DNA of 64,000 nucleotides from Quillaja saponaria (GCA_029379385.1 CM055613.1:19052001-19116000); one strand, 5' to 3'. Positions 36,640-49,169 are shown, counted from the stretch's first letter. Program-made: numbers and translations. Notes: generated by a model not told the origin, from the sequence alone.

Positions 36640-37330
36640 GTAAGTTGCAATAGTGTGCTCCCAAAATGATGATGACTCATTGAATTCAATGGCAAGAAGG
36701 ATGAAGTCAAAGCTTGAAAAGTATTAGGGTGATCTTAACTAGATAAATTACATATGCTTCCTTGGGAAGTATTGGACCCTAGGTACAAATCGAAATTTGT
36801 GAAAAAGGGATTTGAGAACTTGTTTGGTACAATTATGGCAGGCATGGAAGATGAAGGTAACATTGGTTAGGATGTATGACCATTATCGTATTTTTAAAGA
36901 AATTTCAAGTGATGTTGTTTTTTATAGTGTCTCTACTTCACAAAATGTGAGATCTAGAGCTTCTATAAATGAAGATGGGGAGTATGATCAGTTTTCCATG
37001 GAGTTTATGAGAGAGTTAAGTTAAAAGGAGTCTATGGAATGAACATCTGAAGTTGATCGATACTTGATAGAGACCCATGAAACTCTTTCTGATAAATTTG
37101 ATATATTGGATTGGTGAAAAGTTAATTCCAATAAGTATGGAGTATTGGGAAAGCTTGCAAGAGATGTTTTGGTGTTCCTATTGCCACTGTCCCATCAAAA
37201 TCTTCATTCTTTACTTGGGGTTGAGTTCTTGATCGTTATCGGGCTCATTATCTCAAGCAACTTGTAGAGACACTCATTTATTTGCAAAATTGGTTTCAAT
37301 GCACAATTATACCACTAGATATGGATGGAG
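36640..37330 (+). pseudogene. hAT transposase C-terminal remnant, unit C copy
   Basis: Paralogue of the unit B remnant. Frames read SASINEDGEYDQFSMEFMREL-like (near 36957-37020), EVDRYLIE, DKFDILDW, TGA, KVNSNKYGVLGKLARDVLV, then MFxQNW-type residues in shifted frames. It carries the same TGA in place of the second tryptophan as the other copies. Confidence 0.7.
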
Positions 37331-38737
37331 GAGTCCAGTGAATAAAATGAAAAGATTGAATCAAATATTGAATTCTCATCCTACATTATGCATTCTGCAT
37401 TCTCTCAATTTTGCATTCTTTGTATTCTCAGTTTTGAATTTAATTTTACACTAACAACCTTTTGCATTTTGTTCTCAAACTAAATATGTCTTTCGCTACT
37501 GATATAGTTGAGGATTTCTGAGATGTAGACTTGACTTATGAGTTTGATTCATTTTGGTAAGTCACAATTAAAGCTTCATATATATTCTACATTATCTGCC
37601 TTTACTATTTTCACTTTACTTTTAACTTTTATAGATTTTGGATAGCTTCATTCATTTTCTGCATTGTGTGTAGCTTAGTGATGTTTCGTTGGTAGGTGAC
37701 TTAGAGCTTTGTTGGATTCTTAGCTAGTGAGTTACTTGGAGGCTTGCAGCAACTGTTTGTGTATTGATGCTTGCTGCTTTCAACATCTTTGCATTGCTCC
37801 TGTGTTTTTTTCTATTCCTTTGAGAATTTTGCTTTATGTTTTTACGTTGAAGTTTAAAATCTCAAATTTGTAATGTAATCCTCTAATATGTCACTTATAC
37901 TGAATGAATGCTTTCTATTTTATCACTTTTTCTTTAGTGTTTTGCCAGTTGCTGCTAATTAAGTCAGAAGTGGATTTTGAATTTCTGATATATAGGTTGT
38001 AAGTGCGTTCAATTTTTTGTAATCTATATTGGCACTTGGCAATAGGCAACAATTGCTTGTAAATTACAATCCCTCATTTTTATGTTTTCTTAAGCATATT
38101 GAAGTTTAACGTGGAATTGGAATAATAGTTAATTTATTCTGTATTAGTTTTTGTTTTTTTTTGCAAGTTTATTGATGTTTATTTATTTTGATTATTGATG
38201 AAAATATTAGCTTTCTTTCATTATTGGTTTTAGAACAAAATTTAGACTTGACAAACATTAATTGGGCTTAATAAGGTTGATTTGGGCTCAAAATTGTAAT
38301 TGAGTTGAAACCCAAATATTAAAACAAAAAAAAAAAACTGAACAGAAACCAAAATTTAGGCTTATCAGTAAAACAAGTAGCCCACAAAGGAAACCAAGTG
38401 AATCTGTATCTCTCAATTTAGGCTTATCAGTAAGCAACTTTGTCAGTTCCGTTGGCATATACCCAACAACAGACCGACTCGACTAACCCTGATCAATATT
38501 GTTTGCCTTTTGTAGAATATACAAAACATAAAAGAGAAAATAGTGGCTTGGAGTTCGAATATGAGGCCGTTTGAGGTCAAAGTTGAGGTCGTGGAAGCCG
38601 AAGTCAAAGCCGTGAAATCCAATAATTAGTAAAATATATTGAGGACATATGTAAATTGACAGTGATGGTTGATAAATTCACAAGAAATTAAGACAGTTAA
38701 AATATATGATGATAAATCAAAAGGAGAAGTTATGTTA

Positions 38738-39063
38738 TATATAAATTGATTGATAAAGACGAGCTGCCGCCATAGGAGAGAGCCCACAACCCTTGAGGGA
38801 TAAACTTTTGAAACGTAAACTTTCTTACCAACTTAGAATTGTTGGAGGAATATGAATTGTATATTTAATAGGATTAATGTTACAAAACAGAGAGCATGTA
38901 TGTGTAACGAGCATGTATGTATAAGTTACAATAGAGTGGACCTAACTAATCACATGGGGATATAGTAAATTAGGGTAAATTAGAAACTAAACAATGGGCT
39001 AGAATAATTGGTCTAATTTACTCTGACTAGTCGAATCACTAGACAGAAAAAAGTTCTTACTAT
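38738..39063 (-). mobile_element. LTR-like insertion present in units C and D, absent from B
   Basis: Unit B reads 'tctatgttagaatggag' without interruption near 28311-28327. Unit C has about 326 bp between 'tatgtta' and 'taatggag', and unit D has matching insertions at 47032-47342 and 51319-51629. The D copies contain GCTCTGGTACCAA, the reverse complement of a primer-binding-site-like TTGGTACCAGAGC, so this may be a minus-strand LTR edge with a little internal sequence. TG...CA ends were not pinned down. Confidence 0.4.
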
Positions 39064-40148
39064 AATGGAGAATTGTTAGAATGTAAAACCACTCTTTCAA
39101 GAAAAAAAAAAAGTGGCAACTTCTGTAACCATAATTGATATGGGCTAAGAAAATGCAGAGAGGGTGTTTAGACACTAAACTTTTACAAGTCTATTAGTTG
39201 CCTATTTTTGGAAAATTGATATTAGAATATAAAATTTATATTGATTAACTAATTATAATTAGCCATTTAAACGGTGTTTGATTCAAAATTACAATTTGAA
39301 TAAATCAAATATTAATTATTCAATTACTTGTATAATTAGGTGTTGATTAGAAACAAATCACTTGAGTAATTAAATACTAATTGAAAATAAATTATTTTTA
39401 CTTTGATAATTAATTATTAATTAAAAATAAGTATTGATCTGATCAAATCAAATCCAATATCTTTTAAAATCTTCAAATTAATTTAGTTGGCTACCTCAAT
39501 CACACCCAAGTCCATACCAATCATCCTCAATCACACACAAATCAATTCCAACCAACCCCATGTTAGCTTCATTCACCTCTAATCAATCAATCACTAACCA
39601 ATTTAAATTTGGCTATTTCCACCTCTCCCGTAAAAGGACAAAAGCTTACTTTATAGTCACTGGAGTGAGCCAGTAAAATATCGCCACTATCACTCTTCCT
39701 CTAAACTCTCCCTGTCCACCTTCGATATACAACTCTCTTTCTCCACCGCAACCCTCCTCCATCTCATAATCGAAATTTGACTCATTTCTTGTTTTAGTTG
39801 ATGAATAGACAATTCTTACCTCATTCTTGGAATTGAACAACAACTAATGTTTGATTACAGTCATAACGCCATATTGTTATAGGCTTACCTAGTCTCCAAT
39901 CTGTGCTGCTCTTAGCATATTTGAAGTTCTATTATATATGTGCAGCACTGTCAATTGTCTTAGTGTTGCTGCAAGTCTCGGTGCAATTATTAGACGAGAA
40001 GAAAAGAAGTTGAAACAAAATAAATTTCTACTACTACTTTTATTCCCCACTATTTTTATTTCCTTTTGTGGGAATGTGACCATATATATTATATGAAAAG
40101 AGTACAGTTGAAACGTAATTCCACACTCAATTTATGGAGCTTGAAAAA

Positions 40149-42614
40149 TCACGGAACAGAGGAAAGACTATAAAACTCACTGGTAGCATATGGGAATGGA
40201 CATGGTGGAACAAGTACTTCCACTACACCTTCAAGCATATGTGTGACCTTTCTCATGATGGGTCTAAGAGATGGGTCTTCTTGAATGCACCATAGAGCAA
40301 CCATCACCAACCTCTCCAGCATCTTTTTATCATCCAGTGCCTCTTCATCATATTCAACCAAAGAATCTAGCATTCCTTCCTTATAGCAGTCATAAGCCCA
40401 ATCACTTAAAATTACTTGTTCTTCAATGTGCGATTCCATATTTACGCTTCTTCGGCAACAAATTATCTCAAGCAGCAGGACACCAAAGCTATATACATCC
40501 ACCTTGGCTGTAATAGGCATGTTCCTAAACCATTCAGCAGCAACATATCCTTTTGTTCCTCTTATTGCAGTATGAGTTCGGCTCTGATTCATCGCCAAAA
40601 GCTTAGCCAAACCAAAGTCAGAAATTCGAGCATTGTAATTGTCATCCAAGAGAATGTTTTGTGGTTTAATGTCACAGTGTATAATTTGGGTGCTGCACTC
40701 TTCATGTAAATACAAGAGTCCTCTAGCGATCCCAAGCGCGATTTGGATTCTCTTCTTCCATGTGGGTTTCGAGTCTGCAAAAAGGAAGCTTGCTAAAGTC
40801 CCATTGCTCATGTACTCATATACAAGTAATCTTTGGGGCCCTTCCTTACAAAATCCCAGCAGTCGAACCAGGTTCTTATGATGGGTCTGACCAATCACAT
40901 TTACTTCATTTTCGAATTCCTTATCACTGTCCGGCACAATGGATGTTAACATTTTCACTGCCACAAGGGCAGTTGAACTCATGCTAATATCTCCTTTGTA
41001 AACAATGCCAAAAGCTCCTCTCCCCAACTCCTCCTTGAACCCATTTGTAGCTTTCTCAAGCTCCTCGTAAGCAAAACAAAGCAAATTGGTATCCCCAAAT
41101 CTATCTGGAATTCGTTGATATCTCTTAAGCTTCTTCTGGTAAATGGAGAAACCCAGATAGAGTACACCAAGTAATACTAATATAAGAAAGGCAGAGACAC
41201 TCAAAAGCACTGTTCCCATCAAACTCAAATTATTCTGCTTCTTCGTGCCTGGATTCAAGAAAGGGGGACCTAAAACTGAGGAATTGTCTTTCCTTACTTT
41301 TAGAAGTGCCTTCAAGCCATTTGCATCGTTTGGGACTCTTCCATTTGAGAGTGGTAGCTTTTTCTTCCAACAGGTGTACACACCGTCCTCTAATCTGGAA
41401 ATCGCAACCGCACACATGCAATCTTCAATGCAAGACTGTCTGCACTGTTCTTCAGTAAAAGGCTTGAACTGCATATAATCTGTAAAAGGCCAATCAATAT
41501 TAGACAAAACCTCAAACTTATATAGATCTTTTGTGGCACTAAGCTCATCTTCTTCACAGCCTTGTATGAAATCTGGTTTGCAGCTTCCATACTGGTCATT
41601 CGGATCAAGTAAGGAGTATCCAGTTGGGCATGTACATACTGGCCTCTTCTTCTCGAGGGTGCAGATACTATTGAACCCACAAGGACCACTAGTAGTCTGA
41701 AAAACTGAGTCACAGATATTTTCAGGCCGAAGCAGGAAAGCAGTCCAACTTTCATCACCGGAAGAAGCCTTTCCATGACTATATAAAGTGAAAACACCAT
41801 CAAAATCCAGAGTTGCTCTATAATATAATTGCCCAGCCAAAGACCCCTGATCACTAGTGAGGATGAATTTTGAATTATTCTCTCTCAAAACATACATTTC
41901 TCCTGATTTGAGAAAGACTAACCGAAGACCAGGGCTTGATGTATTAGAATTATCACCATTGGTCTTAGTTTCAAAATAAGACTCGTAGTGATCAGTGGGC
42001 AAATTTATGGAGTTCAGCACGAGATTCCCATCTTGTAACAATCGGAGCTGGAACTTTCCTTTGGAAAAGCTTTTCCCTGATAGCCGGGAAGAAAGTAATC
42101 CTCCCCTTTCCATGATTTGCAAGGGCAACAAAGTATCTCTAGGATCATTGAAGCTCTCCCATGCATTGCTATCTAAATTCCTATCTTGAAGCACCAAGTT
42201 TCCGGTGTCTTTGATGATGGCAAAAGCAGCTGTGCCATTAAGGCTCTCTGTTTTCCATATCTCAGAACCATTCGGAGCAGTAAGCACGAGCCCCCTATCA
42301 GTGAGCTCAACTTTTGAACCCCTTGGTGCAGGTTTATCTCCATTTGCAAACCAAACTATGGTTTTCTCTGGAATCTTGGCATACCAGATGGAGAGAAGGA
42401 ACAGGTCTTTATCTTCTTCAACTGGGTGCTGAAACCCGAAGGCAAAGTCACCAGAAGATGAAACTAACCATGGGGAGTTGCTGTCATTTGCAGAGTGAGA
42501 AGCACCCACAGTTACATTATGATCACTGGGTTGGGCTTGGGCAACAAGAAAAATTGGTGGTAGAAGTAGAACTAAGCAGAAGAGAAGAGGAACAAGAGTA
42601 GTAGCCATTGTCAT
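40149..42614 (-). CDS. G-type lectin receptor-like serine/threonine kinase, copy 2 (intact)
   Basis: Intronless frame of 821 codons, the usual length for LECRK/RLK1-type receptors. Domains: signal peptide 1-28 (LVPLLFCLVLLLPPIFL core), bulb-type lectin about 30-160, EGF-like about 301-346 with six or more cysteines, PAN/apple about 352-440, membrane span about 464-490 (SVSAFLILVLLGVLYLGF), kinase about 525-795. Kinase motifs: GRGAFG 531-536, VAVK with Lys554, HCDIKPQN with catalytic Asp648, DFG 666-668, and AAEW (APE position) near 692-695. HCD replaces HRD, so this is a non-RD kinase, a class common among immune receptors. Several N-glycosylation sequons lie outside. It should sit in the plasma membrane, bind an unknown carbohydrate or elicitor and phosphorylate partners inside. 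A second in-frame ATG two codons downstream could also start it. Family members act in defence and stress signalling; the ligand here is unknown. Confidence 0.93.
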   Translation of the reverse strand: MTMATTLVPLLFCLVLLLPPIFLVAQAQPSDHNVTVGASHSANDSNSPWLVSSSGDFAFGFQHPVEEDKDLFLLSIWYAKIPEKTIVWFANGDKPAPRGSKVELTDRGLVLTAPNGSEIWKTESLNGTAAFAIIKDTGNLVLQDRNLDSNAWESFNDPRDTLLPLQIMERGGLLSSRLSGKSFSKGKFQLRLLQDGNLVLNSINLPTDHYESYFETKTNGDNSNTSSPGLRLVFLKSGEMYVLRENNSKFILTSDQGSLAGQLYYRATLDFDGVFTLYSHGKASSGDESWTAFLLRPENICDSVFQTTSGPCGFNSICTLEKKRPVCTCPTGYSLLDPNDQYGSCKPDFIQGCEEDELSATKDLYKFEVLSNIDWPFTDYMQFKPFTEEQCRQSCIEDCMCAVAISRLEDGVYTCWKKKLPLSNGRVPNDANGLKALLKVRKDNSSVLGPPFLNPGTKKQNNLSLMGTVLLSVSAFLILVLLGVLYLGFSIYQKKLKRYQRIPDRFGDTNLLCFAYEELEKATNGFKEELGRGAFGIVYKGDISMSSTALVAVKMLTSIVPDSDKEFENEVNVIGQTHHKNLVRLLGFCKEGPQRLLVYEYMSNGTLASFLFADSKPTWKKRIQIALGIARGLLYLHEECSTQIIHCDIKPQNILLDDNYNARISDFGLAKLLAMNQSRTHTAIRGTKGYVAAEWFRNMPITAKVDVYSFGVLLLEIICCRRSVNMESHIEEQVILSDWAYDCYKEGMLDSLVEYDEEALDDKKMLERLVMVALWCIQEDPSLRPIMRKVTHMLEGVVEVLVPPCPFPYATSEFYSLSSVP

Positions 42615-42684
42615 CAGAGATTCAGAATTGATTGAATTCAGAGAGTTCCAATACTAATAAAATAATTGAGATATTTTTTTTAAG

Positions 42685-43479
42685 TCAAGCAAAGCAGAAG
42701 TCTTCTTGCTTCCTTTGAATATTCCAAGAGTTGAATATTCCACCAAATTTTGTCAAGAATTTCCAATAATCCGGCCCCACCATGGAGACAATTGTGACAG
42801 GATTATCTTCATGGAACCACCAGAGCCGCGTATATGGAATTGCATCAATGACATGGTCCTAGAAACAGAAGAGAGAGACTAAAAAATTGTGAGAAAAAAG
42901 CTGGATGTTGTGTTAAGTGAAGTTATAAACTTCTCTTAGAAAATTCTAAACAAATCACTAACAGAGTACAGAAGCATGGATGAAGGAAAGAATTGTCAAA
43001 TAGTCTAAATTATAGAATAAGCACCTTTGGTAAACCTTCTTACCAGAAGCACAATTTTGAGTAGAAACAGAATATGTCTTCAAATTTTTGTCCGGTCAAA
43101 TCCGGACTTAAACAACCATATGTGATTGTTGTTATTAAATAATTGCACATTTATTGACTAAGATAAATAACAGTTTCTTTTATGCTTTGTATTTGAGTTA
43201 GTTATATCATGAATATAACAATAAACAGAATTTCATATATCATTTAACAAAAGATCTAACCCAACTTTCTCAAAGAAAAAACTGAAGAAGGAAACAAATA
43301 AAAAAGATTTAGAAAATAGCACAAATTTTCATTGATTCCATGGTAAAAACTGATACCAAGAGGAAAGATTTATCTATCTCTAGAAAAGAAGGGTCATAAG
43401 TCTTATGTTTTCCCATGACTGGAGCTGGACGAAACTTCTCGAGTCTCACCCCATGTATTACTTCCACAATAACGTCCTC
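42685..43479 (-). pseudogene. Two exon-like pieces upstream of kinase copy 2
   Basis: Exact paralogue of 32263-33057. The terminal piece 42858-42685 has the same TTTCTAG|GAC acceptor and 57-residue frame (DHVIDAIPYTRLWW start), and the preceding piece ends at the same GTATCAG donor. It lies 71 bp upstream of the kinase start and on the same strand. Product unknown. Confidence 0.4.
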
Positions 43480-44400
43480 TTCAATTATCAGACGGCAGAG
43501 TAATACTTATACTTTTGGGAGAACAGAAGAGCTCGATTATACTTTTCTTCTGAGCAAGCATAACTGTTATAATTTCTATTTCATCCAGTCAACTGGAACC
43601 TTCAAAGGCTCAACAATGAGAAGGAAACCAGCACACGTATAAACTAAACATCCGATGGATCAATGTTTTTAACTTTGAACATAAATTATCTCCAGGAAAA
43701 TTTTTCCATAATTGAAGTTTTGTTCTATAAATTTTACTTGTACCTTGAGAAACCATGATAGTATGAACTTCACAATTAATTGGAATCAATTAAAAAGAAA
43801 ATTGACAGTGAAAGACTATTAAAATAGAACCCAGCTTTTTTATCTAGTAACACTGATGTTGCCTAACTCTGAGCTTCTCTTTGCATTCATTAAAACACTT
43901 AAAACTAGTTCATCTCCTTTCCTTAATTTGAAGCTAGCACAGTGAAAAGAGGATTGAATAAAAAAAATAAAAAATAAAAAAGACTGAATTTGGAGGGGAC
44001 GGTGAGAGAGAGGGGAATCATGGAATGGTTGTACCATCTAAGGAATTCGCACATCTTCTCTGGTATGTACTAAGGGTGGATTGAGGAAAGCATTAAATTA
44101 ATTGATGATGAGACCGTGTAGACCGAAGAGGCAAGAAACACACAGAAGACATAGATATGAGCCAAATTTCTTGTACTCACCAAAACTGCAAGAGATCATT
44201 AATTAAGGAAAACCACAAACAAATTCCTTCTTCTGCTGCTAGATTTGGGGGATGGGAACAGAGAACCATGATTGCATCAAGCCTCAGTCGTAACAGCACA
44301 GGATCTTAGAGAAGTGTAGTGTCCATTTTAGTGAGCAAGTCTTCTTGAATGTTTTAGGACAAACTATAAGCATGACTACATAAAAGATATAGGACACGGA

Positions 44401-44581
44401 AATACATAATGAATGTATAAGTTTAACAAAAACTACAACTGAGAAAAGAAAGAAATCAAATATAATTACTGAAAGAAAATGTGAAAGTCTGCAATTTATA
44501 TGATTGTTAATTAACTACATATTAATCCCTGTTTATATACTTTAATATTCTGCTACACAAAATAAAATAAAAACATCACTA
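44401..44581. repeat. Duplication unit D, left flank of CACTA element
   Basis: Matches 33990-34156 closely. Non-coding. Confidence 0.7.
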
Positions 44582-44957
44582 CACTACACCAAAATTGACT
44601 TACTGCAATATTATTGCTACAAGTAAAAAAAGGGTTGCTTATAACCCGTTGCCTAAAAATATCAACAACGGTTATTTCGGCTATGTCAAAGCTTATTCAA
44701 AATTCACCAACTAGCTGCAATGTTCATAAAACATTGCATATTCTTGCATTGCATATATCCTTTTCGGCAACATTCTATAAAGCGTTGCATTATATTTTCT
44801 TGGCCAACGATTTTGATTTTTAGGCAATAAGTTTCATAGAATTAACAACAGTTTTACTACTAATATATGCAACGGTTCTTATAAATTGACTGCAACATCT
44901 TTTAGAACGTTGCAATAATATTCATTCTGCAATGGTTTTCTCAAACTTAAGTTTTAG

Positions 44958-45000
<43 letters not shown>

Positions 45001-45135
45001 AAAAACAAAACATAATTGTTGCCTAAAAGTTTTAATTTAAAAAAAATATATTTATAAATAAATTACACTTCAAAATTTAATAATAAAAATAATGTTTTAT
45101 TTTATTTTAATCATAATATTAATCCATTACAATAA
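44582..45135. mobile_element. Non-autonomous CACTA element, copy D1 (left part only)
   Basis: It starts with the same CACTACACCAAAATTGAC terminus as copy C. It contains an expanded poly-A run (about 44958-44999) where copy C has a shorter one. It stops at about 45135, where the sequence jumps to the hAT remnant of the spacer. Confidence 0.65.
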
Positions 45136-47765
45136 AAACAATGCATGAGAGAGTTAGGATGTATGAAAGATGAAGGTAACATTGGTTAGGATGTATGACC
45201 ACTATCGTATTTTTAAAGAAATTTCAAGTGATGTTGTTTTTATAGTGTCTCTACTTCACAAAATGTGAGATCTAGAGCTTCTATAAATGAAGATGGCGAG
45301 TATGATCAGTTTTCCATGGAGTATATGAGAGAGTTAAGTTAAAAGGAGTCTATGGAAGGAATATCTGAAGTTGATCGATACTTTATAGAGTCCCATGAAA
45401 CTCTTTCTGATAAGTTTGATATATTGGATTGGTGAAAAGTTAATTCCAATAAGTATAAAGTATCGGGGAAGCTTGCAAGAGATGTTTTGGTGTTCCTATT
45501 ACCACTGTCCTATCAAAATCTTCATTCTTTACTCAGGGTTGAGTTCTTGATCCTTATCGAGCTCATTATCTCCAGCAACCTGTAGAGGCACTCATTTATT
45601 TGCAAAATTGGTTTCAATGCACAATTATACCACTAGATATGGATGGAGGAGTTCAGTGAATAAATTGAAAAGATTGAATCAAATATTGAATTCTCATCCT
45701 ACATTATGCATTCTGCATTCTCTCAATTTTGCATTCTTTGTATTCTCAGTTTTGAATTTAATTTTACACTAACAACCTTCTGCATTTTGTTTTCAAACTA
45801 AATATGTCTTTCGCTACTGATATAGTTGAGGATTTCTGAGATGTAGACTTGACTTATGAGTTTGATTCATTTTGGTAAGGCACAATTAAAGCTTCTTATA
45901 TATTCTGCATTTACTATTTTCACTTTACTTTTAACTTTTATAGATTTTGGATAGCTTCATTCATTTTCTGCATTGTGTGTAGCTTAGTGATGTTTTGTTG
46001 GTAGGTGACTTAGAGCTTTGTTGGATTCTCAACTAGTGGGTTATTTGGAGGCTTGGAGCAACTGTTTCTGTATTGATGCCTGCTGCTTTCAAAATCTTTG
46101 CATTGCTCCTGTGTTGCTTTCTATTCCTTTGAGAATTTTGCTTTCTGTTTTTACGTTGAAGTTTAAAATCTCAAATATGTAATATAATCCTCTAATCTGT
46201 CACTTATACTGAATAAATGCTTTCTATTTTATCACTGTTTCTTTAGTGTTTTGCCAGTTGCTGCTAATTAAGTCATAAGTGGATTCTGAATTTCTAATAT
46301 ATAGGTTGTAAGTGCGTTCAATTTTTTGTAATCTATATTGGCACTTGGCAATAGGCAATAATTACTTGTAAATTACAATCCCTCATTTTTATGTTTTCTT
46401 AAGTATATTGAAGTTTAATGTGGAATTGGAATAATAGTTAATTTATTCTGTATTAGTTTTTTTTTTTTTTGCAAGTTTATTGATGTTTATTTATTTTGAT
46501 TATTGATGAAAATATTAGCTTTATTTCATTATTGGTTTTAGAACAAAATTTGGACATGACAAACATTAATTGGGCTTAATAAAGTTGATTTGGGCTCAAA
46601 ATTGTAATTGGGCTGAAGCCCAAATATAAAAAGAAAAACTAAACAGAAACCAAAATTTACCAACCAAAGATAAAACAAGTAGCCCGTAAAGGAAACCAAG
46701 TGAAATCTGTATCTCTCGATTTAGGCTTGATGTAAGCAACTTTGTCAGTTCCGTTGGCATACCCAATAACAGACCGACTTGACTAACCCTGATAAATATT
46801 GTTTGCCTTTTGTAGAATGTACAAAACATAAAAGAGAAGATAGTGGCCTGGAATTTGAATTTGAGGCCTTTTGAGGTCAAAGTTGAGGTCGTGGAAGCCG
46901 AAGTCAAAGCCGTGAAATCCAATAATTAGTAAAATATATTGAGGAGATATGTCAATTGGCAGTGATGGTTGATAAATTCACAGGAAATTAAAATAGTTAA
47001 AATATATGATGATAAAGAAAAAGTTATGTTATAAATAAATTGATTGATAAAGATGGAGCTGCCGCCATAGGAGAGAGGCCACAACTCTTGAGAGATAAAC
47101 TTTTGAAACGTAAGCTCTGGTACCAAGTTAGAATTGTTGGAGGAATATGAATTGTATATTAATAGGATTAATGTTACAAAAGAGAGAGCATGTATGTATA
47201 AGTTACAATAGAGTGGACCTAACTAATCACATGAGGATATAGTAAATTAGGGTAAACTAGAAACTAAACAATGGGCTAGAATAATTAGTCTAATTTACTA
47301 TGACTAGTCGAATCACTAGACAGAAAAAAGTTCTTACTATAATGGAGAATTGTTAGAATGTAAAACCACTCTTTCAAGAAAAAAAAAAAAAAAAAAAAAA
47401 AGTGGTAACTTCTGTAACCATAATTGACATGGGCTAAGAAAATGCAGAAAGGGCACAAGTCTATTAGTTGCCTATTTTTGGAAAATTGATATTCAAATAT
47501 AAAATTTATATTGATTAACTAATTATAATTAGCTATTTAAACGGTTTTTGATTAAAAATTACAATTTGAATAAATCGAATATTAATTAGTCAATTACTTG
47601 TATAATTGAGTGTTGATTAGAAACAAATCACTTGAGTAGATGCTAATTGAAGATAAATTATTTTTACTTTGATAATTAATTATTATTAAAAATAAATTAA
47701 AATTAAATATTGATTTGATCAAATCAAATCAAATCCAATACCTATTAAAATCCTCAAATTAATTT
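45136..47765. repeat. Extra partial spacer copy (D1), paralogous to about 36850-39480
   Basis: Carries the hAT remnant (45136-45660) and the LTR-like insertion (47032-47342), in the same order as unit C. It starts after the broken CACTA copy D1 and ends at a junction back into CACTA sequence near 47768. Small minus-strand frames at 46596-47126 are not supported as genes. Confidence 0.8.
45140..45660 (+). pseudogene. hAT transposase C-terminal remnant, D1 copy
   Basis: Paralogue of 36840-37330 with the FDILDW, TGA, KVNSNKYKV block near 45415-45470. Its upstream part was lost at the D1 junction. Confidence 0.7.
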
Positions 47766-49169
47766 CGGTTAGCTGCAAAGTTCATAAAACATTGCATATT
47801 CTTGCGTTGCATATATCCTTTTCGGCAACATTCTATAAAGCGTTGCATTATATTTTCTTGGCCAACGATTTTGATTTTTAGGCAATAAGTTTCATAGAAT
47901 TAACAACAGTTTTACAACTAATATATGCAACGGTTCTTATAAATTGACTGCAACATTTTTTAGAACGTTGCAATAATATTCATTCTGCAATGGTTTTCTC
48001 AAACTTAAGTTTTAGCAAAAAAAAAAAAAAAACTGTTGCCTAAAAGTTTTAATTTTTTTTTAAATATGTAAATAAATTATATTTCAAAATTTAATAATAA
48101 AAAAATATTTTATTTTATTTTAATCATAATATTAATCCATTACAATACAATTACTTTTAAAAGAAATATTATTTCCCCTTATATATTCACATCCCCACCT
48201 TCTTTTCAACTCAAAGTCTTCTATCTTTTCACGGTGTTGCTTGCTTAACCATTTGCTCAGATGTCCATTTGTTGATTTATTGCAATAATCTGCATATACA
48301 CAAGAAGAAAAATCATGCTTTGTTTTTATTTGATAACAAATATCTTCTATTCTCTAACCTAAATTTTTGAAACATTCATAAAATTTGCATTTGGTTGCAA
48401 CCATGTGCACCATAGATATTTAGAGATATTAACTAAGTTATAAGAAAAATAGTAACATCAAGTAATTCATGTAATTGGTGAAATTCAATTAAAAATCAAA
48501 ACTAGCACAAAAGAGAAGCTTAAACATTGAATTGGTAGGATCCAAAACTAAGTTAGACATTCACAAAATTCAAGGTTGCAGCCACTATATCATCAAACAT
48601 CCAATGGGAAAGAAGGACATACATGATGAAGTTTGGATATCATTTCACATACAATGTCCTCTAACATAGCAACTTTAAAACTAGAAGATAAACAATATGC
48701 AAAATTACCAAGAAGTTAATTACTTACCAGAAGAATTACACCACGACTATGTCCTTCCTAGTAAGGAACATTTCCTGTATGATCTATGACAAGTTTCTCG
48801 AGGATCTTTTGGACCAATGAGTCATTCAACAGTAACAATTGTTGCTATATAGGGTCCTTTAGGCTTGTACAAATTTAATGAGGGATTGAAACATATACTT
48901 TATTTGCACTTGCTTGTTGCACTAACATGGATATTACATGTCGAGTTATGGCATTGCTTGTTTTCAAGTCCAAAGATAAGACCTGTAATGATCTATCATG
49001 GCAGCTGATCAAGTTATGTGTTTGCAACAAATCAAGAATAATTGCCTTTAACTACATATAATAGTACATTATAACAAGAAAAACAAAGACATATAACAAT
49101 TCTTTTGTTGCGAAATTATATCTAAAGGCAACAGTTTTTTAAGTGTGTTGCAAGGTCTTTGTTATAGCG
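47766..49169. mobile_element. Non-autonomous CACTA element, copy D2 (left terminus missing)
   Basis: Paralogous to 34288-35705 of copy C, beginning inside the element at 'tagctgcaaagttcat' and ending at the same TTATAGCG terminus. The left 130 bp is replaced by spacer sequence at the junction. Confidence 0.7.

Larger units (their letters stand above)
35706..39764. repeat. Duplication unit C, spacer between CACTA element and kinase copy 2
   Basis: Collinear with the unit B spacer. It includes the retrotransposon remnant (about 36000-36570, motif TTGGCATGCTCAATGGGAC at 36310-36328), the hAT remnant (36640-37330), and an insertion absent from unit B (38738-39063). The open frames 36217-36570 and 36812-37024 are parts of these remnants. 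No host gene is seen. Confidence 0.75.
39765..44400. repeat. Near-identical duplicated block around kinase copy 2
   Basis: Partner of 29339-33985. The block is a recent direct duplication or has been homogenised by gene conversion. It includes the intact kinase and its full upstream region, so copies 1 and 2 have practically the same promoter. Confidence 0.9.

Noticed and set aside
44958..44999. Long poly-A run as a sign of a retroposed gene
   Set aside because: The same site is a shorter A-rich tract in the other CACTA copies, so it is a microsatellite expansion.
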